Assembly: GCF_900115705.1 (NCBI RefSeq) | Contig: NZ_FOXL01000002.1 | Location: forward strand, 310,001 to 374,000 | Reading direction: 5' to 3' | Length of the DNA: 64,000 nt | Source: Frateuria terrea | Lineage (GTDB): Bacteria > Pseudomonadota > Gammaproteobacteria > Xanthomonadales > Rhodanobacteraceae | Shown: in pieces, positions 1 to 7,514 of the stretch | Position numbering within the stretch: the first letter of the stretch is position 1 | Layout: every line of letters starts with the position of its first letter | Position numbers and translations under genes: made by a program | The notes under the pieces: generated by a model | The model's database searches: none | Seen by the model: only the letters and a program-made list of their open reading frames with translations | Told to the model about the DNA's origin: nothing

Positions 1-63
1 GGCTTCCACCGCCTGCGGCTGGTAGCCCTGTTCGTTCGAAACCTGTTCGTGGGAGTCCTGCAT
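1..63 (-). CDS. leuS: Leucine--tRNA ligase, N-terminal fragment cut by window edge
   Basis: Only the first 21 codons are in the window, reading leftward from an ATG at 63. The peptide is MQDSHEQVSNEQGYQPQAVEA. The segment GYQPQAVEA resembles the start of Xanthomonas-type leucyl-tRNA synthetases (Y-x-P-Q-x-V-E-A, just before the conserved WD segment). LeuRS charges tRNA-Leu in the cytoplasm. The call rests on this short N-terminal match only. The 195 bases to the right hold no gene I can support. Confidence 0.6.
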   Translation of the reverse strand, partial: MQDSHEQVSNEQGYQPQAVEA

Positions 64-258
64 GTTCCAGTGCCTGCTGTGGGGTTCGCGCGGCCAGCGC
101 GGCTGCGGCGGCGATGAACCCGTCAGCCTAGCCCAGCGCCTGGCCGGAGCCAAGACGGAGGCCGTCGATGACTCAGCTGGGCGATGCTGCACTCCAGTCC
201 CGCGTCCTTCGGCAAGTCAGCTGATGGGGCGGAGCCCATCCCTTGCCCGCCGGATGGG

Positions 259-861
259 CTATGGCGCTACCGGACAAGGGGGCGCCTGGCCGGCGGCGAT
301 GGCATGGGCGACCTGCGCGATCTGCCCGGCGAGCGCGGCCAGAGCGTGCTGGTGGCCTTCGACCAACGCGTCGTAACCGGGCCCGACCGGTTCGCGGACC
401 TGGCTGGTGCAGGCAAGCATGGCGTCGCCCTGCAGTTGGCGCACGCTCCAGGCCGCGTCGACCAGTGCGTAGTCGCCCGGCGCCGAATCGAAACGGCGCA
501 GGTCAACCTTGATGCGCAGGCGCGACTTGCCGTCGCCCGGCAAACCGGTGGCGTCCTGGGCGTGCAGCGCCTGGGCGAGGTCCGCCGACAGCGCGCCGCG
601 CACTTCGTCGGCCAGCGGCGCGATCCAGCGCTCGCCGCCCAGCGGTACGGCACCCTGCCCGCCCTGGCGGATCACCAGCTGCGGCTGGTCGACCTGGGCC
701 GGGATGCCCACCGGCAACAGCTCGAACTGGAACGGCGCTGCCGGTGCCGGCTGCCCGGCCTGCGCCGGCGGAACCAGGGTGTAGTAGTGCGCCGGTTGCG
801 ACGCACAGGAGGCCAGCGCCAGCACCAGCGAGGCAGCCGGCAGGTATCGCGTGCGGATCAT
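259..861 (-). CDS. pqiC: PqiC/YmbA-like outer-membrane lipoprotein (ABC-type transport auxiliary)
   Basis: A 200-residue protein with a lipoprotein signal: a hydrophobic stretch ends in ALASC at about residues 15-19, with the Cys as lipidation site. The following SQPAHYYTLVPP matches the start of the PqiC/DUF330 family, whose mature domain opens with a Y-Y-x-L motif. PqiC is known to sit on the inner face of the outer membrane and cap the PqiB lipid tunnel. It is the last gene of the pqi operon and overlaps pqiB by 4 bases (ATGA), so co-translation is likely. Length is normal for the family (about 190-200). Confidence 0.85.
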   Translation of the reverse strand: MIRTRYLPAASLVLALASCASQPAHYYTLVPPAQAGQPAPAAPFQFELLPVGIPAQVDQPQLVIRQGGQGAVPLGGERWIAPLADEVRGALSADLAQALHAQDATGLPGDGKSRLRIKVDLRRFDSAPGDYALVDAAWSVRQLQGDAMLACTSQVREPVGPGYDALVEGHQHALAALAGQIAQVAHAIAAGQAPPCPVAP

Positions 862-2558
862 GGCTTGCTCCCTTGCCGAGAGGGCGGCGGGTTGGTGCGC
901 CCGGATTGAGCCGGCGGCGGATCGTCCGGCCGGCCGCGGATCAACGCCTCCGGATGCACGCCCAGGTAATCGGTCAGCGCGCGCAGCGAGCGCGCCATGC
1001 GCTGCAGTTCCTGCAATGTGCTGCCCAGGTTCTGCTGCAGTGGGGAATCCGCCGACAGCGCGTTGTCGGCGCTGCCCAGCGTGCGCTGCGCGCCCTTGAG
1101 CGTGCCCTTGAGCTCCGGCAGCACGCCACCGTTGACCTGCTTGAGCGTGTGGTCCAGGTCCGCCAGCGTGTGGTCCAGATTGCGGCCGATGCTGTCGAAC
1201 GGAACCTTCTGCACCCTGGTCACGATATCGGCCAGTTGCTCCTGCAGCTTGTCGAAGCTGCCGGGCGCGGTGGGCAGCTCGATCGGCGTGGCGGCCGCAT
1301 CGAAAGTGGCCCTGGGTGCCTTGGGCACGAAGTCCAGCGCGATGTAGAGCTGCCCGGTCAGCAGGTTGCCGGTGCGCGCCTGCGCGCGCAGGCCGTGCGC
1401 GACCAGCGGCCCGAACATGCGCGCGAGGTCGACCCGGCCGTCCTTCATGCCCGCCTGCGCGGCAAGCTTGTCGTACGCATGGCCCAGCCGCTGCGGGTAG
1501 ATCACGGCGCCCACGTTCAACGGGAAGCGCGTGTCCTTCGCGTCGTAGTCCATGTTGATGGACACCACCTTGCCGATGTTGATGCCGAGGAATTCGACCG
1601 GCGCGTCCATCGCCAGCCCGCGCAGCGACTGGTTGAAGCGCATGCGGACGTAGCGCGGCGGGCCATCCGGCGGAGCCATCGCGGTGGCCTGATCGTTGAA
1701 CAGGGTGAAGTCGGCATCCTCGGCCGCGGGTGTGGCGTCGTGCGGGCCACGCGGTTCCTCGAAGGCCACGCCGCCGGCGATCACCGTCGCCAGCGACTGC
1801 GTGTTGAGCTTCAACCCGTTGGCCCCCAGCGAGACGTCCACGCCGCTGGCGTTCCAGAAGCGGGTCGAGCGGGTGACGAAGCGGTCGTTCGGACCGTCGA
1901 CGAAGATGCGCAGGGACACGCCCTTGCCGTCCTTGTCCAGCGTGTAGGACGACACCCGGCCGACCTGGATACGCCGGTAGTAGACGGGCGATCCGGTATC
2001 GAGCGAACCCAGGTCGTCGGTATGCAGCACGAAACTCTTGCCCGGCGCCCCGTGCAGCACCGCCGGAGGCGTTTCCAGGCCGGTGAAGTCATACTGCTCT
2101 TCCCTCGAATCGCCCACGTCGGCGCCGATGAAGGCGCCCGAGAGCAGCGTATCCACGCCCGACACGCCACCCAGGCCGATGCGCGGGCGCACCACCCAGT
2201 ACCGCGTGCCCTTGGTGGCAAAGCTCTCGGCGCTCTTGTTGAGCGCCACCTTCACGCGCACACGCTCGCGGTCGTCGGACAGCTCCAGGCTGGTGACCTT
2301 GCCGATCACGACGTTCTTGTATTTGACCGGTGTCTTGCCCGCCTCCAGGCCCTCGGCCGTCTGGAAAGTGAGGGTGATCTCCGGGCCGGCCTGCAGCCAG
2401 GCATGCACCACCAGCGACAGGCCCACCAGCGCAGCCAGCACCGGCACCAGCCAGATCAACGAGAGGCTGAAGCGGTGCGTGCGAACCACCGGCTCGGGCA
2501 GTTCCTCGGGAGGTGGCTGTCCCGTCGGCGGTGTCTGATCAGTCATGGTCGGGTCCAT
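858..2558 (-). CDS. pqiB: Intermembrane lipid transport protein PqiB (three MCE domains)
   Basis: A 566-residue protein with one N-terminal membrane anchor (about residues 33-55, after a Pro-rich cytoplasmic start). Three MCE/MlaD repeats follow, recognisable as GLEAGKTPVKYKNVVIGKV (about 70), SLDTGSPVYYRRIQVGRV (about 185) and GLAMDAPVEFLGINIGKV (about 310), each with the G-x-P-V-x-[YF] core. The C-terminal third has helical stretches expected of the PqiB needle. MCE proteins form hexameric tubes moving lipids between inner and outer membranes. The gene overlaps the upstream pqiA copy; a second possible start is the ATG at 2546 (MTDQTPP), which overlaps the pqiA stop by 8 bases. Confidence 0.9.
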   Translation of the reverse strand: MDPTMTDQTPPTGQPPPEELPEPVVRTHRFSLSLIWLVPVLAALVGLSLVVHAWLQAGPEITLTFQTAEGLEAGKTPVKYKNVVIGKVTSLELSDDRERVRVKVALNKSAESFATKGTRYWVVRPRIGLGGVSGVDTLLSGAFIGADVGDSREEQYDFTGLETPPAVLHGAPGKSFVLHTDDLGSLDTGSPVYYRRIQVGRVSSYTLDKDGKGVSLRIFVDGPNDRFVTRSTRFWNASGVDVSLGANGLKLNTQSLATVIAGGVAFEEPRGPHDATPAAEDADFTLFNDQATAMAPPDGPPRYVRMRFNQSLRGLAMDAPVEFLGINIGKVVSINMDYDAKDTRFPLNVGAVIYPQRLGHAYDKLAAQAGMKDGRVDLARMFGPLVAHGLRAQARTGNLLTGQLYIALDFVPKAPRATFDAAATPIELPTAPGSFDKLQEQLADIVTRVQKVPFDSIGRNLDHTLADLDHTLKQVNGGVLPELKGTLKGAQRTLGSADNALSADSPLQQNLGSTLQELQRMARSLRALTDYLGVHPEALIRGRPDDPPPAQSGRTNPPPSRQGSKP

Positions 2559-3159
2559 CCCACATCAGGCGGGGGTCGAAGCTCATCGAGGCAAACATCG
2601 TAAGTATCACGGTCAGGCCAAAGAACACCACGCCCGTCAGGGGCTCCACCTGGCTGAAGAAGCCGAAGCGCACCAGCGCGGTGAGCAGCGCCACCACGAA
2701 CACGTCCAGCATCGACCAGTAGCCGATGAACTCCACTGCGCGGTACAGCCTGGCGCGTTGGCGCAGCGCCCAGTTGCTGCCGCGCTGGGTGGTCACCAGC
2801 AAGGTGCCCAGTACCAGGAACTTGGTCATCGGCACCACGATCGAGGCGGTGAACACGATCACCGCGAGACTGGGCGAGCCTTTCACCCATAACTCGACCA
2901 CGCCGCTGATGATCGTGTTGTCGTCGATATCGCCCAGGCTCACGGTCCGCATGATCGGCAGCACGTTGGCCGGCACGTAGAGAATGAACGCGGCAATGAG
3001 CAGCGCCCAGGTGCGTCGGATGCTGTCGCGCTTGCGCCGGTGCAGCGCCGCGCCGCAGCGCGGACAGGCCGCGTCGTCCACCGACGGTTCGCGGCAGACC
3101 AGCCCGCACACGTGGCAGCCGATGATGCCCAGTTCGTGCGCGCGTGGCGCGCCGCTCAT
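2539..3159 (-). CDS. pqiA: PqiA-type inner-membrane protein, second copy
   Basis: A 206-residue half-length PqiA domain protein. The N-terminus has a zinc-ribbon-like pattern (CHVC at about 18-21, then CPRC about 17 residues later). Four hydrophobic segments follow, with PqiA-type motifs PANVLPIM (first helix) and GYWSMLDVFVVALL (third). The start at 3159 was chosen because its ATG overlaps the stop of the upstream pqiA copy (ATGA); the longer upstream frame is antisense-like noise. E. coli PqiA joins two such halves in one chain; here they are separate genes. PqiA sits in the inner membrane and works with the PqiB tunnel. Confidence 0.85.
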   Translation of the reverse strand: MSGAPRAHELGIIGCHVCGLVCREPSVDDAACPRCGAALHRRKRDSIRRTWALLIAAFILYVPANVLPIMRTVSLGDIDDNTIISGVVELWVKGSPSLAVIVFTASIVVPMTKFLVLGTLLVTTQRGSNWALRQRARLYRAVEFIGYWSMLDVFVVALLTALVRFGFFSQVEPLTGVVFFGLTVILTMFASMSFDPRLMWDGPDHD

Positions 3160-3830
3160 GCGCGCCGCTCCGTGGTGTCCCACAGCCGGCGCAGGTCGAT
3201 GCCCGAAAAGATGGTGATCAGGAAAGTCAGTACGCCATAGGCCCAGATGCCCGGGTCCGCCTGCACGTCGAAATACGCGCGCGCCTTGACGATGGACACC
3301 AGCGCGCCCAGCACGAACACCTCGGTCATCGTCCACGGCTGCAGGTGGTAGAGCGTGCGCATGATGGCGACGAAACCCGGCGCGCGCCGGCCGTCGCGGG
3401 CGAACAGCAGCACCCAGCCGAGCATCAGCATCTTGTTCAGCGGGAAGAAGAACAGTGTCGCGGCCGCGACCACCGCGATCACTTCCGAGCCCTGTGACCA
3501 CATTCGCAGGATCATGCCCCACAAAGTCGCGCTGCTCTGCTGCGTGCCGAGACCCAATGTGACCACCGGCCAAACGTTGGCGATCAGGAACACCAGCAGC
3601 GCGGTAAGCACCAGCGCCAGCATGCCACCCGCATCGAGCGCGTGGTATCGCTGCAGCAGCGCGCCGCAACGCACGCAGCACATCTCCTCGCCGCGCGCCA
3701 GCGCGCGGCCGCGGTGCACCGTGTCGCAGTGCTCGCAGATCAACAAGGGGCCGGGGGACGCACGCAGCCAAGCGGCCGCGACTTGGCCGGTGGTGTGCTT
3801 GCTGGCGAGGCCATGTTCCGGCGTGCTCAT
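3156..3830 (-). CDS. pqiA: PqiA-type inner-membrane protein, first copy
   Basis: A 224-residue protein from the ATG at 3830. Residues about 35-60 carry a four-cysteine zinc-ribbon-like motif (CEHC, then CVRC about 17 residues later). Four hydrophobic segments follow, with NVWPVVTLGLG in the first and the PWTMTEVFVLGALVSIVKA signature in the third. It is the promoter-proximal gene of the pqiA-pqiA-pqiB-pqiC operon and lies divergent from cnoX across 186 bases. The split two-gene PqiA probably forms a heterodimer matching the two halves of the single-chain enterobacterial protein; that pairing is inference. Confidence 0.85.
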   Translation of the reverse strand: MSTPEHGLASKHTTGQVAAAWLRASPGPLLICEHCDTVHRGRALARGEEMCCVRCGALLQRYHALDAGGMLALVLTALLVFLIANVWPVVTLGLGTQQSSATLWGMILRMWSQGSEVIAVVAAATLFFFPLNKMLMLGWVLLFARDGRRAPGFVAIMRTLYHLQPWTMTEVFVLGALVSIVKARAYFDVQADPGIWAYGVLTFLITIFSGIDLRRLWDTTERRA

Positions 3831-4016
3831 CGGGTCATTCTCGCAAATCGGACGTGGCAAAGTGGATGTGGGATGGATGATCCATCGCGAGGGAGGCCTG
3901 GAGTGCAGGAGAGCGTGTGCAGTACGCGCATGCTCGTATCTGACAGGATGCGGGCCGCCCTCTTGATATGCTGGGCGACGCCCTGATGTCGGACCATCCC
4001 ATCCTGGAGTGCTCAC

Positions 4017-4880
4017 GTGACCGCCGCCGCCCAAGCCCACGTCTTCGACATCGACACAGCCAACTTCGAGACCGAGGTGCTGCGCGCCTCGATGACCACG
4101 CCGGTGCTGGTGGACTTCTGGGCAACCTGGTGCGGCCCGTGCAAGACGCTGGGGCCGATGCTGGAGAAGCTCGCCGCCGAGTACAACGGCGCATTCCGCC
4201 TGGGCAAGGTGGACGTGGACAAGAACCAGGAGCTGGCCGGAATGTTCGGCATCCGCTCGATCCCCACGGTGATGCTGGTGAAGGACGGGCAACTGCTCGA
4301 CGGCTTTGCCGGCGCACTCCCGGAGGGTGAGTTGCGCGAGTTCCTGTCGCGCCACGTCCAGCCGCTGGAGGGCGAGGACCAGGTCGAGCCCGAGCCGGCC
4401 GAGGCGGAAGATCCCGCGCAGACGATCAACCGCCTGCAGCAGGACATCGCCGCCAACCCGGAGCGTTCCGACCTCAAGCTCGACCTTGCGCTGGCCCTGA
4501 TGCGCAATGGCCAGGCTGACACCGCCGAGGCCGAGCTCAATGCGCTGCCGGCCAACCTGGCCACCGACGCGCGCGCCGTGCGGCTGCGCAGCCAGCTGGA
4601 CCTGGCGCGCGCGCTGGAAGGCGCGCCTGCGATGCCCGAACTGCGCCAGCGCGTGCAGGCCGACCCGGCCGACTGGTCCGCGCGCGACCTGCTCGGCGTG
4701 CGCCTGCTGCTGGAGGACGATCCGGCGGCCGGCCTCGACCAGTTCCTGGCGATCCTGGAAAAAGCCCGCGACTGGAACGACGGTGCGGCGAAGAAGCGCC
4801 TGCTGGCCGCCTTCGCCACGCTGGACGATGCCGAACTGGTCGGCCACTACCGCCGCCGCATGGCTTCGTTGCTGTTCTAG
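4017..4880 (+). CDS. cnoX: Thioredoxin-TPR co-chaperone CnoX (YbbN)
   Basis: A 287-residue protein starting at GTG 4017 with a GGAG-like site just upstream. Residues 1-110 are a thioredoxin fold with an intact WCGPC active site (Cys39 and Cys42) and the cis-Pro loop SIPTVMLV. Residues about 130-287 form the TPR-like helical C-terminal region of the YbbN family (paired AETELN/ALPANLA helices). CnoX is known as a holdase that protects proteins from oxidative damage and hands them to GroEL. Some orthologues have lost the first Cys of the motif; this one keeps both, so disulfide chemistry is possible. Single gene, divergent from pqi. Confidence 0.88.
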   Translation: MTAAAQAHVFDIDTANFETEVLRASMTTPVLVDFWATWCGPCKTLGPMLEKLAAEYNGAFRLGKVDVDKNQELAGMFGIRSIPTVMLVKDGQLLDGFAGALPEGELREFLSRHVQPLEGEDQVEPEPAEAEDPAQTINRLQQDIAANPERSDLKLDLALALMRNGQADTAEAELNALPANLATDARAVRLRSQLDLARALEGAPAMPELRQRVQADPADWSARDLLGVRLLLEDDPAAGLDQFLAILEKARDWNDGAAKKRLLAAFATLDDAELVGHYRRRMASLLF

Positions 4881-4923
4881 GCCCGCACTCGGGGGAGTAC
4901 CGGCCGGGGCGATCCATACGGCT

Positions 4924-4941
4924 GCGTACGCTAGAGTACGC
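4924..4941. promoter_or_regulatory. Short perfect inverted repeat upstream of the DUF4442 gene
   Basis: GCGTAC and GTACGC flank a 6-base centre (GCTAGA), ending 22 bases before the ATG at 4964. The position would fit an operator over a promoter, but no regulator is known for this gene and an 18-base dyad can arise by chance. Confidence 0.25.
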
Positions 4942-4963
4942 CTTTGCCGCCAGCCCCTTCCCC

Positions 4964-5422
4964 ATGCGCGCCTCCACTTTCCGACGCCTGCTCAACCTGT
5001 GGCCGCCGTTCCTGTGCAACAGCATCCGCGTGCTGCATCTGGCCGAGGACTGGACCGAAGCGCGCGTGGTGTTGCGCCTGCGCCCGTGGAACCGCAACTA
5101 CGTGCGTAGCCAGTTCGGCGGCAACCTGTTTTCCATGACCGATCCGTTCTGGATGCTGCTGGCGATGCACCGCCTGGGCAGCAACTACTACGTGTGGGAC
5201 AAGGCCGGCGCGATCGAATTCGTCGCGCCCGGCCGTGAAGACGTTCATGCGTCCTTCCACCTGACCGATGCGATGGTCGATGAGCTGCGCACGGCGGCCG
5301 CCGGCGGCGACAAGGTGCTGCGCTGGTTCGAGACCGACGTGGTTACCGCCTCCGGCGAAGTGGTCGCGCGTGTGCGCAAACAGCTCTACGTGCGGTTGAA
5401 GCCGAGGGCCCGGAACGCCTAG
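4964..5422 (+). CDS. DUF4442 hotdog-fold protein (possible thioesterase)
   Basis: A 152-residue protein that matches the DUF4442 family: RLLNLWPPFLCNSIRVLHLAEDW near the start, then the signature YVRSQFGGNLFSMTDPFWMLLAM around residues 45-70. DUF4442 proteins are predicted hotdog-fold acyl-thioesterase relatives; a substrate has not been assigned to this branch. The start at 4964 gives the family's usual N-terminus. It is a lone gene between cnoX and the convergent sigma-factor operon. Confidence 0.8.
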   Translation: MRASTFRRLLNLWPPFLCNSIRVLHLAEDWTEARVVLRLRPWNRNYVRSQFGGNLFSMTDPFWMLLAMHRLGSNYYVWDKAGAIEFVAPGREDVHASFHLTDAMVDELRTAAAGGDKVLRWFETDVVTASGEVVARVRKQLYVRLKPRARNA

Positions 5423-5467
5423 TCCGCCGCGCTGCCGCGGGGAAGACCGGTGGGCTGAAGCCGCTTG

Positions 5468-6139
5468 CTACGCCTCGCGTTCGAAGCGGGCGATTTCCTC
5501 CAGCATCGCTTCGGCCTTGCGCACCGCGCTCCCGGCGAAGTTGTCCTCCAGCCAACGGCGGCGCCCGAACCAGCGCAGCAGCACATAGGCCAGCGCCACC
5601 ACGGCCAGGGATCCCGCGGCGCACAGCAGCAGCCAGGACACCGCACCCTTCATCCCGCCCCACAGGTTCACCCCGGCGCGATCCATGGCGTACTGGGCCA
5701 GCATGAGCATCGCGGGAATCCAGATCACGCTACCCAGCACCGCGAACACCGGTGCCTCCACCTTCACCCGCCATGCGCGCAGCCGCGCGATGCGCTGCTG
5801 GATCTGCAGCACTGGCGCGGCGTAGTCGACCGCCCGCACGAGCCAGAGCACGCGCGCCGGAAAGATGAAGGCCAACGTGCCGAAGGCCTGCATGGCGATG
5901 CCGCAGGCCATGGCCTGCCAGATCCCGAGGTGCGAGGACCAGAAGCTGACGCCCCACGAGGCGATCGCAATGCCGAGAACGATCAGCATCGATTGCCCCC
6001 ACACCAGCGGCCGCAGCCCGCGGCGCAGCCGCTCGGCCTGCCCATCGCGCCAGATCCGCCAGTTCAATGCGTGCTGCCGCTCCAGCTGGCGGTCGAGCGC
6101 CTGCCAGGCCTGCTTCATCTCGTCCAGTTCCATGGTCAT
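5468..6139 (-). CDS. Membrane protein co-transcribed with the ECF sigma factor (possible anti-sigma partner)
   Basis: A 223-residue protein with a charged N-terminal segment (MELDEMKQAWQALDRQLERQ, residues 3-22) followed by four hydrophobic segments at about 45-65, 70-90, 125-145 and 160-180, and a basic/acidic C-terminal helix. The start at 6139 overlaps the sigma-factor stop (ATGA), so the two are translationally coupled, which is typical of ECF sigma/anti-sigma pairs. I see no zinc anti-sigma HxxxCxxC motif or other known anti-sigma domain. Role as sigma-factor controller is inference from gene order; otherwise function unknown. Confidence 0.7.
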   Translation of the reverse strand: MTMELDEMKQAWQALDRQLERQHALNWRIWRDGQAERLRRGLRPLVWGQSMLIVLGIAIASWGVSFWSSHLGIWQAMACGIAMQAFGTLAFIFPARVLWLVRAVDYAAPVLQIQQRIARLRAWRVKVEAPVFAVLGSVIWIPAMLMLAQYAMDRAGVNLWGGMKGAVSWLLLCAAGSLAVVALAYVLLRWFGRRRWLEDNFAGSAVRKAEAMLEEIARFEREA

Positions 6140-6648
6140 GCTCCTGTGGGTGCCGCGACGACCATCTGTCCGCGCAGCTTCTGCTTGATGCGGCCGATCT
6201 TGGTGGCCACGTTGGTTTCGCTGATCCCCAGCACCTGGGCGATCTCCGCATGGCTGCGGTCTTCCAGGTACAGCAGGATCAGCGCCCGGTTGAGCGGATC
6301 GAGCCCGCCGATGAAGGCATACAGCGCAACCAGGCGTTCGTCCGGTTGCGACACGTCCGCGTCGCCGGAAAGCTCCAGGTGCGCGGCATCGAGTGGCTCC
6401 AGGCGGTCGTCCCGCGCGACCTGGCGGGCGTGCGAAATGGCGACGTTCAGCGCCACGCGGTACATCCAGGTGGAGAACTTCGCGCGGGCGGCATCGAAAC
6501 TGCCGAAGGAGCGCCACAGCTGCACCGCGATCTCCTGTGCCAGGTCGCTGCGGTCCTCGCTGCCGCGGGCGTAGACGCTGGCCACCTTGAACACGATCCG
6601 GCGATGTTCCCGCAGCAGCGATTCGAACTGGCGTTGGCGATCCGTCAT
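6136..6648 (-). CDS. ECF-family RNA polymerase sigma factor
   Basis: A 170-residue sigma-70 family protein with only regions 2 and 4. Region 2 spans about residues 8-75 (DLAQEIAVQLWRSFGSFD, FSTWMYRVALNVAISHAR), and region 4 about 105-160 (LDPLNRALILLYLEDRSHAEIAQ and the HTH VLGISETNVATKIGRIKQKL). ECF factors direct polymerase to stress or signal-responsive promoters. A strong ribosome site (AAGGAGA-like) lies upstream. It heads a two-gene minus-strand operon with the membrane protein that overlaps it. Signal and target promoters cannot be told from the sequence. Confidence 0.9.
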   Translation of the reverse strand: MTDRQRQFESLLREHRRIVFKVASVYARGSEDRSDLAQEIAVQLWRSFGSFDAARAKFSTWMYRVALNVAISHARQVARDDRLEPLDAAHLELSGDADVSQPDERLVALYAFIGGLDPLNRALILLYLEDRSHAEIAQVLGISETNVATKIGRIKQKLRGQMVVAAPTGA

Positions 6649-6786
6649 GGCGCATGCACTCCCCTGTCTCCTTCATGATTCGCCTGCGCACGAAAAAAAT
6701 CACAGGTGCGGTAACCGGCCTGGCGGGCTCCTACGGGCGAGCGCGCTGCGGCTTACAATGCGCCTTCCCATTCCCCGCGAACCGCC

Positions 6787-7440
6787 ATGCCGCGCCTGCG
6801 CTTCAAACGCTACCTGCTTACCGGCCTGCTCACCTTCATCCCGCTGTGGGTGACCTGGACGGTGTTCCGGTTCGTACTGGGCTTCCTGGCGGGTATCGGC
6901 GCGCCGATGGTCGCTGCAGGCCTGGGCGCGCTGGCACTGGTCGCCCCGGACACTGCCGCGGCGCTGGGCGGGACCTGGTTCATCCCGATCGTGGCGCTGC
7001 TGATCACGCTGCTGGCGCTGTACCTGCTGGGCTTTCTCGCCAGCCGCGTGATCGGGCAACGGCTGCTGCACGCGTTCGACGGGCTGCTGCATCGCATCCC
7101 GCTGGTGCAGACCATCTACGGCGGCACCAAGAAGCTGATGGCGGTGCTGCAGCAGAAACCCTCGGGCGTGCAGCGGGTGGTGCTCGTGGACTTTCCTCAC
7201 CCGGGCAGCAAGGCGATCGGCTTCGTCACCCGGCTGATGATCGAGGAAGGCAGCGGCCGCGAGATGGCAGCGGTGTTCGTGCCGACCACGCCCAACCCCA
7301 CCGGCGGCTTCCTGCTGACCCTGCCGGTGGAGGCGCTGACGCCGACGGACTGGACCATGGACCAGGGCATGGCCTTCATCATTTCCGGCGGCGCGGTAGC
7401 ACCCGATACGCTGCCTGCCGTCCCGCGGAAAACGTCGTAG
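6787..7440 (+). CDS. DUF502 family membrane protein
   Basis: A 217-residue protein with two strongly hydrophobic segments (about 10-45 and 60-85), then a soluble domain carrying the DUF502 signatures RIPLVQTIYGGTKKLM, VLVDFPHPGSKAIGFVTR and VFVPTTPNPTGGFLL. The DUF502 family is widespread in bacteria and plants and lacks a defined biochemical role. The ATG at 6787 gives the normal family start (RLRRYLLTGLL-like). Upstream, TACAAT at 6754-6759 could be a -10 element but has no good -35 partner. Lone gene. Confidence 0.85.
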   Translation: MPRLRFKRYLLTGLLTFIPLWVTWTVFRFVLGFLAGIGAPMVAAGLGALALVAPDTAAALGGTWFIPIVALLITLLALYLLGFLASRVIGQRLLHAFDGLLHRIPLVQTIYGGTKKLMAVLQQKPSGVQRVVLVDFPHPGSKAIGFVTRLMIEEGSGREMAAVFVPTTPNPTGGFLLTLPVEALTPTDWTMDQGMAFIISGGAVAPDTLPAVPRKTS

Positions 7441-7514
7441 AGCGCACCCGATAGGTCGCCCTGGCATCGCCGCTTTCTTGTCGCGCACAAGCTGCGCTCC
7501 CACAGGGGTTCCCC

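Noticed and set aside
744-2603. Long plus-strand frame of 619 codons opposite pqiB
   Set aside because: Antisense of a clearly recognised gene; Arg/Gln/His-rich translation with no domain, typical of high-GC shadow frames.
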